The notes beneath the pieces were generated by a model. It ran no database searches. It saw only the letters and a program-made list of their open reading frames with translations, and was not told the origin of the DNA. A stretch of 64,000 nucleotides of DNA from an uncultured Ruminococcus sp. (GTDB taxonomy: Bacteria; Bacillota; Clostridia; Oscillospirales; Acutalibacteraceae), in assembly GCA_902767845.1 (NCBI GenBank), contig CACXIV010000013.1, forward strand, positions 1 through 64,000. The letters are read 5' to 3'. Of this stretch, positions 1-7,943 are shown in pieces. Each line of letters starts with the position of its first letter. Within the stretch, counting starts at the first letter, position 1. The position numbers and the translations under genes were made by a program.

Positions 1-211
1 GTTCGGGCAGTATTGGACTTTGTCTTATTTGGCAGACTCGTCCGCCCCGTATATGCCTTATATGCGATTCCTGTTCGTCAGACCGAGAGTTTGCTTTAGA
101 CTTACTTCAGATTCCGCCTCACGACGGACACCCTTGCCCTCAGCTAACACTTCCTACTGCCAAGCGTGTAGTGGACTTTCACCACCGAGTTACTACCCAT
201 TCCGGGCAAAC
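1..211 (-). mobile_element. Group II intron, 5' (domain I) part, cut by window edge
   Basis: Read on the minus strand, this stretch has the conserved look of the 5' end of a bacterial group II intron. It starts near 211 with GTTTGCCCGGAATGGGTAG, and further in come the typical 'gtggtgaaagtccac', 'gcaagggtgtccgtcgtgag' and 'tataaggc' segments, ending with 'aaagtccaatactgcccgaac' at base 1. The 5' end reads GTTTG instead of the consensus GTGYG. The rest of the ribozyme and any reverse transcriptase/maturase gene would lie to the left of the window. The intron begins right after the T tract of the terminator at 213-254. Assignment is from recalled intron sequences; the class is not certain. Confidence 0.8.
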
Positions 212-212
212 C

Positions 213-254
213 AAAAACCGCCCCGCGATCGGATGGCTCCGAAGGCAGGGCGGT
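213..254 (-). terminator. Intrinsic terminator of the lipoprotein gene
   Basis: On the minus strand a 7-bp stem (ACCGCCC/GGGCGGT) with an inner TCCG/CGGA pairing is followed by TTTTT. It sits about 17 bases after the stop codon of the lipoprotein gene and abuts the group II intron. Confidence 0.8.
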
Positions 255-270
255 CGTTATTTGATCAATG

Positions 271-939
271 TCAGTCGCAAACAGCGGTTTTGCCGATATA
301 CGCTGTGTTGTACCATGAGGGAACGTTGACGTTCTCGTAGTCAGAGCCGTCTCTCTTGCAGGTGAGCACGATGCCGTTGAAATCAACGATATCGCCTACG
401 CTCGTTCTGAGAGCGACCTGCTCCGAGGCTCCGGGCTGGATGGTGACGGGGCTCGAAAAACGAACTATGTATTTGTCGGTAGTAGTGGGAACAAGCTCGT
501 CGGACTTGATGGCTCTGGCGATGTTTCTGTTGTCATGCGCCAAAACGCAGATGACCAGATCTCTTACGACCTTGTCGTCGTAGTTCTTGATCAGGAACAC
601 CAGCTCGTCCTCGCCGGAAGCCGCGTTGAAGGAATAAACACCGGTTCTGATGGCCTTGTCGACTATGCGTACCTTGTAGTCGTCTTCCGCCTCGACCTTG
701 AGCAAGCCGTCTACGTTTACAACATAGTCGGTGTCAATGGTGGAAACAGCGTCGGACGAGAGATCGGCCTGCTGTTCGGTAACGGGCTCGGTCTCGGGTA
801 CAGCTACGGTTTCCGTAACCGCCTCAGTAACCGCGTCAGTGACCGCGGGCTCTGTGGGCTGCGGATCCTGCTTTGACGAACAGGCTGTTACGGACAATAC
901 GATTACAATCAAAAGAGCAAATGCCATAACTTTTTTCAT
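271..939 (-). CDS. Putative lipoprotein of unknown function
   Basis: A 222-residue protein with a Lys-Lys signal peptide and a lipobox (VTAC, Cys20), so it is probably anchored to the outer face of the membrane by a lipid. Residues 25-60 are a Pro/Thr/Glu/Val-rich spacer with repeated VTE/AVTE steps. The rest (about 65-222) looks like one small beta-rich domain that I do not recognise. A good ribosome site (AGGAGG, 8 bases before ATG) supports the start. It has its own promoter (972-1000) and terminator, so it is probably transcribed alone. Confidence 0.75.
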   Translation of the reverse strand: MKKVMAFALLIVIVLSVTACSSKQDPQPTEPAVTDAVTEAVTETVAVPETEPVTEQQADLSSDAVSTIDTDYVVNVDGLLKVEAEDDYKVRIVDKAIRTGVYSFNAASGEDELVFLIKNYDDKVVRDLVICVLAHDNRNIARAIKSDELVPTTTDKYIVRFSSPVTIQPGASEQVALRTSVGDIVDFNGIVLTCKRDGSDYENVNVPSWYNTAYIGKTAVCD

Positions 940-971
940 AGAATAACCTCCTAATGCAATTCTGCTCTTTT

Positions 972-1000
972 ATATTACCATAATAAATCGAGATTATCAA
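972..1000 (-). promoter_or_regulatory. Sigma-A-type promoter of the lipoprotein gene
   Basis: On the minus strand TTGATA (995-1000), a 17-base spacer and TAATAT (972-977) lie about 33 bases before the start codon. Confidence 0.6.
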
Positions 1001-1098
1001 CAATTTTTTATCTTTTTTAACAAAAATTTCTTTCGGCTATAAATATTCTAATGCACTTTTCCGCTAATATGCCGACAGCGCAAAAACAATTTTTTCGC

Positions 1099-2994
1099 TC
1101 AATCGGATAATTCTTCCCATATCTCATACTGCTTTTCGAGCTCGGAATTGAGCTGTTCCAGCGTGTTCGTAAGCTCTATGAGTCTTTCGTAGTCGCTCGA
1201 TACCTCGCCGGTCGCAAGCAACGCCTCGACCTCGGCGATCTCGGAATCGAGCCGTTCGATCTCCGCCTCGGTCCTTTTTAGTCTGGTTTGACGCTTGCGC
1301 TCCTCGCTGGCGCGCTGCTTGTTGAGGAAATACTCATTGACGGGCTTTTGCTTTTCAGCCTTGACCTCAGCCTGAGAGGTCTGTTCCTCCCTGACGTGAT
1401 CCCGGTAGTAATCGTAATTGCCGAGGTACTCCCTGACGCCGTTTTTGTCAAGCGTTAGGATCCTGTCGGCGAGCTTGTTGATAAAATACCGGTCGTGGCT
1501 GATTATCAGCAGCGTTCCGCCGTATTCGAGCAGATTTTTTTCAAGCTCCTCGCGCGAGGCGGCGTCGAGATGGTTGGTCGGCTCGTCAAGCAGGAGAAAA
1601 TTGCTTCCCTGGAGCATCAGCTTCAGGAGCGATATCCTGGCGCGCTCGCCTCCGCTCATTTTGGAAAGCGGCTGAAAAACGTCGTCGCCCTTGAACAAAA
1701 ACGCCGCCAGCGCCGAGCGGACTTCGGTCTGAGTGAGGTTGGGGAACCTGTCCCACACCTCGTCGATCGCCGTTTTGCCGAGGTCAAGGTTCTGCTGCAT
1801 CTGGTCAAAGTAGCCCGGCATTACGTTGGCGCCGTACTCGAACTCGCCCCTGTCCTGGGGAGTTTTGCCGGTCAGGATACGGAAAAGCGTGGTTTTTCCG
1901 CAGCCGTTTTCGCCGAGGATAAACACCCTCTCGCCCTTGCGGATATGTATATTGACGTTGGAAAACAGCAGCTTTTCTCCAAAGGATTTTTCGACGCCGC
2001 GGCAGATCAGGACATCGTTGCCGCTTTCAAACTTAGGCTCAAAGCGCATGCGCATTGTTTCGAGCTCGCTTTCGGGGACGACAAGCTGAGCCTTGATCCT
2101 GTCCGCCTCCTTTTGCCTGCTGGCGGCGGTGATGAAGTTTCGCTCTCTTCCCCAGCGCTTTTGCTGCTCGACGATACCCTCTATGCGTTTGATCTCCTTG
2201 ATGTCGTTTTCATATTTATTTTTCAGCGACTCGTTGTACGCCTGCTTTTTCTTGATGAACTCCGAGTAGGAGCCCTTGTAGCACATCGCCTTTTGATGCT
2301 CAAGCTCGACGGTCTTGTTAGTGACGTTGTCAAGGAAGTAGCGGTCGTGGCTTATGATTATCATAGCGCCCTTGAAATCGCGCAAAAAGTCCTCGAGCCA
2401 GCCCACCGACTTGATGTCGAGGTGGTTTGTCGGCTCGTCAAGGAGGAGAAAATTGCTCTCCGAAAGGAGCAGCTTGGCAAGGCAGAGCTTGGAGCGCTGA
2501 CCTCCGCTGAGGTTGCCGACTCTCATGTCAAAATCACTTTCGGCAAAGCCGAGACCGAGCAGAGCGGAACGGGTGCGGCTTTTGTAGGTCAGGCCTCCCC
2601 TTTTTTCGTACTCCTCGATCAGCGCGGTCTGGCGCTCGACAAGGGCGTTGATGTCGCCGTTTTTGTTCTCGATATCCGCGGTGACGACGGAGGTCTCCCT
2701 CTCGATATCCTTCAGATAACCGAATACCGAAACGAGCTCGTCAAACACGCTGACCTCGGGATCCCTGCATGAATGTTGCTCCATATAACCGACGCGCGTG
2801 TTTTTCTCAAACGCTACCGTGCCGCCGGTGGGCGCAAGCTCGCCGCTCAGCACTCTGAACAGCGTGGTCTTGCCGACTCCGTTAGCTCCGATAAAGCCCA
2901 TTTTGTCGCGCGATTCAACATCAAACGACACGTTTGAAAACAGAGTCCTTTCAACAAAGGTCACTTCAAGATTTCTGACTGACAAGGACGGCAT
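1099..2994 (-). CDS. ABC-F family ATPase (ribosome-associated type)
   Basis: A soluble tandem ATP-binding-cassette protein without membrane segments, as in the ABC-F family (Uup/YdiF/EttA type), whose members act on the ribosome during translation. Two nucleotide-binding domains are visible: Walker A GANGVGKTT and GENGCGKTT, signatures LSGGQRSK and MSGGERAR, and LLLDEPTNHLD in both halves. A charged linker joins them, and a C-terminal coiled coil of about 70 residues ends the protein. An ATG at 3060 would add 22 residues; I chose 2994 because GGGGGTGA lies 5 bases before it and the family pattern MPSLSVRNLEVTF begins there. Whether it is a translation factor or an antibiotic-resistance type cannot be told from sequence alone. 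Confidence 0.93.
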   Translation of the reverse strand: MPSLSVRNLEVTFVERTLFSNVSFDVESRDKMGFIGANGVGKTTLFRVLSGELAPTGGTVAFEKNTRVGYMEQHSCRDPEVSVFDELVSVFGYLKDIERETSVVTADIENKNGDINALVERQTALIEEYEKRGGLTYKSRTRSALLGLGFAESDFDMRVGNLSGGQRSKLCLAKLLLSESNFLLLDEPTNHLDIKSVGWLEDFLRDFKGAMIIISHDRYFLDNVTNKTVELEHQKAMCYKGSYSEFIKKKQAYNESLKNKYENDIKEIKRIEGIVEQQKRWGRERNFITAASRQKEADRIKAQLVVPESELETMRMRFEPKFESGNDVLICRGVEKSFGEKLLFSNVNIHIRKGERVFILGENGCGKTTLFRILTGKTPQDRGEFEYGANVMPGYFDQMQQNLDLGKTAIDEVWDRFPNLTQTEVRSALAAFLFKGDDVFQPLSKMSGGERARISLLKLMLQGSNFLLLDEPTNHLDAASREELEKNLLEYGGTLLIISHDRYFINKLADRILTLDKNGVREYLGNYDYYRDHVREEQTSQAEVKAEKQKPVNEYFLNKQRASEERKRQTRLKRTEAEIERLDSEIAEVEALLATGEVSSDYERLIELTNTLEQLNSELEKQYEIWEELSD

Positions 2995-3034
2995 TCGCTC
3001 ACCCCCATAATTGATTTCCAAATAGTATTTTACC

Positions 3035-3424
3035 CTAAAATACGAAAAAGAGCAATACAAAATTGAAAATATGCCATAGGTTGACCAGCGCGTAAAGGAC
3101 TATACCTATATATATCATTATATCGGCAAAACGGCTCTCGCCCTCGCCCGACAGTCTGTAGATGACCGAGCAGAGAACGACGAGCGCCAGCGGCAGCACG
3201 CCCTTGATCAGCAGGGTCTGCCAAAAGCCCGTAATGACTCCGCTCATGATGGGGTTCGCCTCGTAAAACCTGCCGGTGAGCAAAAGCGATTCGGTGCAGA
3301 GCCAGTCGATCAGATTAAGAAAGTACAGGAACGCCATCTTCTCATAAAAGCTAAAGCCTTTTTTGGCGCCCGAGGGCGATATCGGATCGCGCCTTACGCG
3401 CGCGTTTTTTTGATTTGCTGTCAT
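3035..3424 (-). CDS. Small membrane protein (DUF5658-like)
   Basis: About 129 residues with a basic N-terminus and three predicted membrane helices. The pattern N..D....T...L..G..EANP.M early in the membrane part resembles DUF5658 proteins, which have no established function. ATG at 3424 has GGAGGG 6 bases ahead; an upstream start at 3457 would add 11 basic residues and lacks such a site. The downstream ABC-F start lies 40 bases beyond its stop, so the two may be co-transcribed. Confidence 0.75.
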   Translation of the reverse strand: MTANQKNARVRRDPISPSGAKKGFSFYEKMAFLYFLNLIDWLCTESLLLTGRFYEANPIMSGVITGFWQTLLIKGVLPLALVVLCSVIYRLSGEGESRFADIMIYIGIVLYALVNLWHIFNFVLLFFVF

Positions 3425-3523
3425 ATGATCCCTCCGTTTTTTTATTATTTTTATCATAAACTGCGCAATAATACGCGTCGGATAAAAAACAAAATCACAA
3501 GATGAATTTTTTGCAAAAAAGTG

Positions 3524-3552
3524 TTGACAATACCCTGAGTTTATGGTATATT
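3524..3552 (+). promoter_or_regulatory. Strong promoter of the tRNA-Thr/tRNA-Tyr unit
   Basis: TTGACA (3524-3529), a 17-base spacer and TATATT (3547-3552), 24 bases before the first tRNA. This is a near-consensus sigma-A promoter, as expected for stable RNA. Confidence 0.85.
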
Positions 3553-3575
3553 AATTAGGCACGAAAATGCTATAC

Positions 3576-3651
3576 GCTGGTGTAGCTCAGTTGGTAGAGC
3601 AGCTGATTTGTAATCAGCAGGTCGGGGGTTCAAGTCCGTCCACCAGCTCCA
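3576..3651 (+). tRNA. tRNA-Thr(TGT)
   Basis: A full cloverleaf: acceptor GCTGGTG/CACCAGC, D-arm with AGCTCAGTTGGTAGAGC, anticodon stem around TGT (ctgatttgtaatcag), T-arm with GGTTCAAGTCC, and an encoded CCA end. It reads ACA codons. Confidence 0.97.
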
Positions 3652-3653
3652 AG

Positions 3654-3679
3654 AAGCCTACTTTATAATCGGTAGGCTT
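3654..3679 (+). other. Hairpin between the two tRNAs
   Basis: AAGCCTAC (3654-3661) pairs with GTAGGCTT (3672-3679) across a 10-base loop. The T run is too short for a good terminator, so it is more likely a processing signal or a partial attenuator between the tRNAs. Confidence 0.55.
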
Positions 3680-3686
3680 TACATAT

Positions 3687-3768
3687 GGGAGAATTCCCGA
3701 GTGGCCAAAGGGGGCAGACTGTAAATCTGTTGCGCTTCGCTTCGGTGGTTCGAATCCACCTTCTCCCA
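3687..3768 (+). tRNA. tRNA-Tyr(GTA)
   Basis: A class II tRNA with a long variable arm. The acceptor GGGAGAA/TTCTCCC, anticodon GTA at 3721-3723 and T-arm GGTTCGAATCC are clear. The discriminator A is followed by CTC, so CCA is not encoded, unlike the tRNA-Thr next to it. Confidence 0.95.
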
Positions 3769-3783
3769 CTCCCACCAAAAAGA

Positions 3784-3810
3784 AAGTGTACCGTACGGTA
3801 CGCTTTTTTT
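3784..3810 (+). terminator. Terminator of the tRNA unit
   Basis: A 9-bp stem AAGTGTACC/GGTACGCTT (one G-U pair) with loop GTAC, followed by a run of T. Confidence 0.9.
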
Positions 3811-4047
3811 GTTTAAAGGCGGATTATCGGGTTAAGACCGGCTTGGATCGTTATTCTCTGACGGTCGGATCGCCGGGCGTTTTTGACTGGTATTATTATG
3901 GTTAAATTTATGTAACTTTTCTTACAAATACTGATTATTTTCGACAAAGAGAAATTTATAAAAGTATCACTTTGTAATTAATAATGTGCATTTTATCGCA
4001 TTGTATCGGTTATATATGTAAGTTTTATACAAAAAACACATTTGATA

Positions 4048-4076
4048 TTGACATGAAAAAACTTTTAATCTATAAT
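4048..4076 (+). promoter_or_regulatory. Sigma-A promoter of the small membrane protein at 4129
   Basis: TTGACA (4048-4053), 17 bases, TATAAT (4071-4076): a full consensus match. The remainder of the 3811-4128 gap is AT-rich and shows no gene or other clear structure. Confidence 0.88.
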
Positions 4077-4128
4077 ATTGGTGTGATGGGATACAATCAC
4101 AAATAATATTAACAGGAGGAAATTACTT

Positions 4129-4488
4129 ATGAACAATCAGGGTAACAAGACACTTGCTATCATCGGTATCGTTTGCGGCGCTGTAGCGATCGTTTTTTCT
4201 TTCATTATTTACGCTAACATCGTTGGTTTAGCCGCCGGTATTGTTGGTATCGTTCTTGCTATTAAGGCTAAAAAGAGCTTTGAGGGGGCCGGCGAGGCTT
4301 CTCCTCTTCCCAAGATCGCGCTTATTCTTGCAATCGTTGGTACAGTTCTTTCAGCTATCTTCTTCTTCTCATGCACACTGTGCGCTATCTGCCTCTGCGC
4401 AACCGGAACAGCAGCTAATAATCTCTCAACATCTGACGTTAACCAGTTCTCAGATGCTCTGAACTCTGCTTTTTCATCGCTCAGCTGA
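4129..4488 (+). CDS. Small membrane protein (DUF4190-like)
   Basis: A 119-residue protein with two long hydrophobic stretches (about residues 8-45 and 60-93) separated by a short charged loop (KAKKSFEG), then a polar Ser/Asn-rich tail. This resembles DUF4190-type small membrane proteins of unknown function. An excellent ribosome site (AGGAGGA) and a consensus promoter suggest high expression. A hairpin at 4513-4545 separates it from lgt. Confidence 0.75.
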   Translation: MNNQGNKTLAIIGIVCGAVAIVFSFIIYANIVGLAAGIVGIVLAIKAKKSFEGAGEASPLPKIALILAIVGTVLSAIFFFSCTLCAICLCATGTAANNLSTSDVNQFSDALNSAFSSLS

Positions 4489-4512
4489 TTTGAATCAAGA
4501 ATTAACTAACCG

Positions 4513-4545
4513 TACAGTCAGCCTGTTGGCTGGCTGTATTGTTAT
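4513..4545 (+). terminator. Hairpin, probable (partial) terminator before lgt
   Basis: TACAGTCAGCC pairs with GGCTGGCTGTA (G-U included) around TGTT, followed by TTGTTAT. The weak T tract may allow read-through into lgt. Confidence 0.6.
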
Positions 4546-4560
4546 ATAGGAGAGGATTTA

Positions 4561-5376
4561 ATGTTCCCGACATTTGAGATTTTCGGTAAAGAGATCGGAA
4601 TGTACGGAGTTATGACGATCATTGGCGCGGCGTTCTGCGTATTGGTCGGATACTTTTTGATAAAGAAGTTCGGCATCACATGGATGGACATGGCGCTTGT
4701 TATGATCGCCGCTTTGATCGGTATTCTGGTAGTCAGCCACATTGTTTACGGTATTTCAAATATACCAAAGCTCGCCGCGATAATTCAAAACATCGGCAAG
4801 CTCACCTTTATCCAGTTTATCACCCTTCTGGGGGAGTGCTTCGGCGGAATGGTCTTTTACGGAGGATTTATCGGAGGCGCGCTGGGCGTGATAGTCTACT
4901 GCAAAAAGATAGACAAATCGCTTAACACAAACGAGTTCCTCGATATTTACGCGGTGCTCATCCCTCTGTTCCACACCTTCGGAAGGATCGGCTGCTTTTT
5001 GGGCGGCTGCTGCTACGGTATCGAGTCGGATTTCGGATTCACCGTTCACAACAACACGCTCAATCCGCTGATCAACGACGTCAACCGATTCCCCGTCCAG
5101 CTTGTGGAGGCAGGCTGCAACGTACTGATCTTCCTCGCGCTTCTTTATTTGTTCAAAAAGAACATCATGAAGGACAAGCTGATCTACGTTTACATGCTGA
5201 TCTATCCGGTAGTGCGCTTCTCGCTCGAGTTTTTGAGAGGAGATACCTACCGCGGAATCTTTTTCGGCCTTTCGACCTCGCAGTGGATAAGCATAATACT
5301 TTTTGTTTTCTCAATAACTATGCTTATCGTCAAGCGAAATAAAAAGCCAAAGAAAACCACCGACGCTGCCGCGTGA
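4561..5376 (+). CDS. lgt: Prolipoprotein diacylglyceryl transferase
   Basis: Lgt attaches diacylglycerol from phosphatidylglycerol to the lipobox Cys of prelipoproteins at the membrane, the first step of lipoprotein maturation. The 271-residue length fits the family, with about seven membrane helices. The signature HTFGRIGCFLGGCCYG lies near residues 139-154, and an R-SLEF-R motif (VRFSLEFLRG) near the C-terminus. Ribosome site AGGAGAGG precedes the ATG. Many lipoproteins in this window (271-939, 6926-7411, 32248-33333, 42002-43321, 54751-55968) would be its substrates. Confidence 0.95.
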   Translation: MFPTFEIFGKEIGMYGVMTIIGAAFCVLVGYFLIKKFGITWMDMALVMIAALIGILVVSHIVYGISNIPKLAAIIQNIGKLTFIQFITLLGECFGGMVFYGGFIGGALGVIVYCKKIDKSLNTNEFLDIYAVLIPLFHTFGRIGCFLGGCCYGIESDFGFTVHNNTLNPLINDVNRFPVQLVEAGCNVLIFLALLYLFKKNIMKDKLIYVYMLIYPVVRFSLEFLRGDTYRGIFFGLSTSQWISIILFVFSITMLIVKRNKKPKKTTDAAA

Positions 5377-5393
5377 CGCGGCGGCGTTTTCTC
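5364..5393 (+). terminator. Terminator of lgt, overlapping its stop codon
   Basis: CGCTGCCGCG pairs with CGCGGCGGCG around the TGA stop, followed by TTTTCTCTT. The 5' arm lies inside the last codons of lgt. Confidence 0.8.
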
Positions 5394-5454
5394 TTGAAAA
5401 AAGACTTTTTATGTGATATTATTGTATTTGGATTAAAACAAAGGAGCTTGATTT

Positions 5455-6003
5455 ATGGAAAACCAAGGCTTTATTGAACAGGTCGTAAAAAGAAAAAACG
5501 GAACCAAACAGCTTGTCATCAAGATCTCGGCGGTGCTTATCCTGCTGATGGTGCCGGTGATCGCCGCGGTTTTGACGGTGGCAACGGGCATCGCCTACAT
5601 CATGTGGGTGGGCTTGTTCGTATTTCTCGGCGGAATCTACGGCGTTTGGTACACCTTTAGCTGCCAGAAGGTCGAGTACGAATATTCGGTCACGGGAAAC
5701 GACCTTGACATCGCCAAGATAATCTCTTTGCGCAAGAGGAAAAAGATCTGCCGCGTGCCGATCAGCGAGATAACCGAGCTCACGCGCGACGAGGAAAAGA
5801 TCAACAGCGTAAGAGTGCTGAAAACATTTTTCGCGGCGAGGGACATCAACTCCAAGGGCGAAAGCTACTACGCCCTGTTCAACGATCCCGCCTACGGCAA
5901 GTGTCTGCTCGTGTTCGACCCCAACGAACAGATACTCGAGGGCATGAAGCCGAAGCTCGATAAAAGGATCGTTCTCAGGCTGTTTTACAACAAGGACGTA
6001 TAA
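5455..6003 (+). CDS. Membrane protein of unknown function (DUF6106-like)
   Basis: A 182-residue protein. After a charged N-terminus come two membrane helices (about 24-45 and 49-67), then a soluble C-terminal domain with the pattern F-x-C-Q-K-V-E-Y-E-Y followed by LISLRKRKKICRV-like basic beta strands. This matches my recollection of DUF6106, found in many gut Clostridia and without a known function. It lies 2 bases upstream of nnrD, so the two are probably translated from one message. Confidence 0.7.
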   Translation: MENQGFIEQVVKRKNGTKQLVIKISAVLILLMVPVIAAVLTVATGIAYIMWVGLFVFLGGIYGVWYTFSCQKVEYEYSVTGNDLDIAKIISLRKRKKICRVPISEITELTRDEEKINSVRVLKTFFAARDINSKGESYYALFNDPAYGKCLLVFDPNEQILEGMKPKLDKRIVLRLFYNKDV

Positions 6004-6005
6004 CA

Positions 6006-6881
6006 ATGGAGCGAACGGATAAAAACACGGTCAAAAGAGCCGTTCCAAAACGTCCTGACGACGCCCACAAGGGCGTTGCCGGCACCCTGCTTTGTATATG
6101 CGGCAGCTACTCAATGGCCGGCGCGGCGATCCTTGCCGGAAAAGCGGCGCTCAGGTGCGGGATCGGGCTTGAAAAGCTCGCTGTGCCAAACAGCATTTAC
6201 CCGATTGCGGCTCAGTGCGTTTTGGAGAGCGTTTTTCTTCCGCTTGAGGAAAACAGCGACGGCAGGATAAGCCGCTCAAACATCCCGTTTTTGCTGTCCG
6301 AGGCAAAAAAAGCCACAGCCGTTTTGATCGGCTGCGGACTGTCCGTCTGCGGCGACACAAGGGAGCTTGTGCAAAGCTTTATCGAAAGCTGCGAAACGCC
6401 GATGGTTCTCGACGCCGACGCGCTCAACTGCATAGCCGGCGATCCGGAGATCCTTAAACGGCGAAAAGCCGATATCATCATCACTCCCCACCCCGGAGAG
6501 ATGGCGCGGCTTTGCGGCTCAACCGCGAAGGAGGTCAACCATGACCGCGCTAAAACGGCGCAGAGCTTTGCCGAAAACTACGGCGTGATCACGGTGCTCA
6601 AGGGCGCCGGAACTATAATCGCCTCACCAAAAGGCAGGGCGCTGCTCAACGCCACCGGCAACAGCGGTATGGCGACCGGCGGCAGCGGAGACGTGCTTGC
6701 CGGCATGGCCGCGGCTCTGCTCGCTCAGGGTAAAGACGCATTTGACTGCGCCGCCGCCGCAGTGTATCTTCACGGAACAGCAGGCGATCTCGCGGCGGAA
6801 AGGCTCGGCAGGCTCTCAATGCTTCCGAGCGACATCATCAGCTATATTCCGAACGCGCTTTTGGGCTGCGGATTAAAATAA
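6006..6881 (+). CDS. nnrD: ADP-dependent NAD(P)H-hydrate dehydratase
   Basis: This enzyme repairs hydrated NAD(P)H using ADP. The 291-residue protein is a ribokinase-fold dehydratase: N-terminal GTLLCICGSYSMAGAAILA, the VLDADALN motif, ITPHPGEMARL, LKGAGTII, and the phosphate-binding NSGMATGGSGDVLAGM near the C-terminus. The epimerase (YjeF-N/NnrE) half found in fused versions is absent. It is followed by a small lipoprotein and a MazF-type gene, reminiscent of the Bacillus acpS-ydcC-alr-ndoAI-ndoA region. Confidence 0.92.
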   Translation: MERTDKNTVKRAVPKRPDDAHKGVAGTLLCICGSYSMAGAAILAGKAALRCGIGLEKLAVPNSIYPIAAQCVLESVFLPLEENSDGRISRSNIPFLLSEAKKATAVLIGCGLSVCGDTRELVQSFIESCETPMVLDADALNCIAGDPEILKRRKADIIITPHPGEMARLCGSTAKEVNHDRAKTAQSFAENYGVITVLKGAGTIIASPKGRALLNATGNSGMATGGSGDVLAGMAAALLAQGKDAFDCAAAAVYLHGTAGDLAAERLGRLSMLPSDIISYIPNALLGCGLK

Positions 6882-6925
6882 CGATAAAGGACATATAATG
6901 TACAAAACCTAAACGGAGGTGCCAT

Positions 6926-7411
6926 ATGGCTAAACGGGTTTTGACCGCGTTATGTGTCTTTTTTATTTTTACCCTTTGCGGCTGCGGCTCAACGGGTCGC
7001 CCTGCGGTCACTGACTTTTCGGCTGATTTTACCGCGAATTACATGGATATGGAGCTAAAAGGAAGGCTTAGCGCCGACCGAAGGGGACTTTTGAGCGTTG
7101 AGCTTACTTTTCCGGATGATCTCAGCGGCGTGATGATAGCTTACAAAAACGGCGAAGCAGAGCTTAAAAGAGACGGCTTGATCTGCACCGCAGACGAGGC
7201 GTATCTGCCCGACGGCTGCTTTACCTCGCTGATAAAGTCCGCGCTGCTGCCGGTCAACAGCGATCCCGAGGGCTTCGGAAGCGGCAGACATGAGCTCGAG
7301 AGCGGCGGAAGATCATTCGCGATAGATATAGACGAAGAAGGCCGAATAACGAGGATCGCATCGCCGGGCGAGTTCGAGATCGAATTTAAGAACATAAAGG
7401 GATCGGGATAG
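6926..7411 (+). CDS. Small lipoprotein, LolA/YdcC-like guess
   Basis: A 161-residue protein with a signal peptide and lipobox (LCGC, Cys20). The mature part (about 30-155) is a predicted beta-strand domain with alternating polar and hydrophobic residues, like a small lipoprotein-sorting (LolA/YdcC) fold; this is a weak resemblance supported by its place between nnrD and ndoA. Ribosome site GGAGGTG lies 6 bases before ATG. No catalytic motif is visible. Confidence 0.65.
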   Translation: MAKRVLTALCVFFIFTLCGCGSTGRPAVTDFSADFTANYMDMELKGRLSADRRGLLSVELTFPDDLSGVMIAYKNGEAELKRDGLICTADEAYLPDGCFTSLIKSALLPVNSDPEGFGSGRHELESGGRSFAIDIDEEGRITRIASPGEFEIEFKNIKGSG

Positions 7412-7512
7412 CGGAACAGATTTCACGTCCAAAAATAATATATATTAGGCTGAATATAATTTGGCAAAAAGTCAAAAATATCAGTAGATAAAAAAATTGG
7501 AGCGTGAAAGCC

Positions 7513-7887
7513 TTGAATATACGCCGCGGAGATATTTACTACGCAGATTTGAGCCCTGTTGTCGGTTCCGAGCAGGGCGGTATAAGACCAGTTTTGATAG
7601 TTCAGAACAATGTGGGCAACCGTTTCAGCCCGACCGTTATAGCGGCGGCGATAACAAGCCGTCAGTCAAAGGCGAATCTGCCCACGCATATTCCGCTGAA
7701 CGGAGGTACATCGGGACTCGCCAAGGACAGCGTCGTGCTGCTCGAGCAGGTCAGAACGATCGACAAGCGCAGGCTGAAGGAAAAGATGGGCGCGATCGAC
7801 CAAAACGCGATGAACGCCGTGGACAACGCGATCTCGATCTCCTTCGGACTGGGAGCGGAACAGACAAGCTCGTATTCCGCTTCGTAA
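7513..7887 (+). CDS. ndoA: MazF/PemK-family endoribonuclease toxin, no antitoxin seen
   Basis: A sequence-specific mRNA interferase of the MazF/EndoA family. [20 protein letters not shown] at the start and [18 protein letters not shown] and [13 protein letters not shown] further in match Bacillus NdoA closely. I chose the TTG at 7513 because it gives a start like NdoA (short leader before RRGDI) and has GGAG 10 bases upstream; GTG at 7504 would add three residues and is only one base from that site. In Bacillus a MazE-type antitoxin (ndoAI) and alr lie just upstream; here the upstream neighbour is a lipoprotein and no small antitoxin gene is seen. Confidence 0.92.
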   Translation: MNIRRGDIYYADLSPVVGSEQGGIRPVLIVQNNVGNRFSPTVIAAAITSRQSKANLPTHIPLNGGTSGLAKDSVVLLEQVRTIDKRRLKEKMGAIDQNAMNAVDNAISISFGLGAEQTSSYSAS

Positions 7888-7894
7888 ACGCAAA

Positions 7895-7940
7895 AACGCA
7901 GGGTCACGCAAAAGCGTGATCCTGCGTTATTTATTTTATG
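7895..7940 (+). terminator. Bidirectional terminator between ndoA and metK
   Basis: A 15-bp stem (7895-7909 with 7914-7928, loop AAAA, one G-U) with T-rich flanks on both strands. It serves the convergent genes ndoA and metK. Confidence 0.9.
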
Positions 7941-7943
7941 CTG

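Noticed and set aside
1..211. Ribosomal RNA or small protein gene
   Set aside because: The sequence matches the conserved 5' part of group II introns; the short frames across it lack a ribosome site.
1495..2772. 425-residue open frame on the plus strand
   Set aside because: Antisense to the ABC-F gene, which has clear motifs; no ribosome site and no family pattern. The high-GC third positions of the real gene keep the other frame open.
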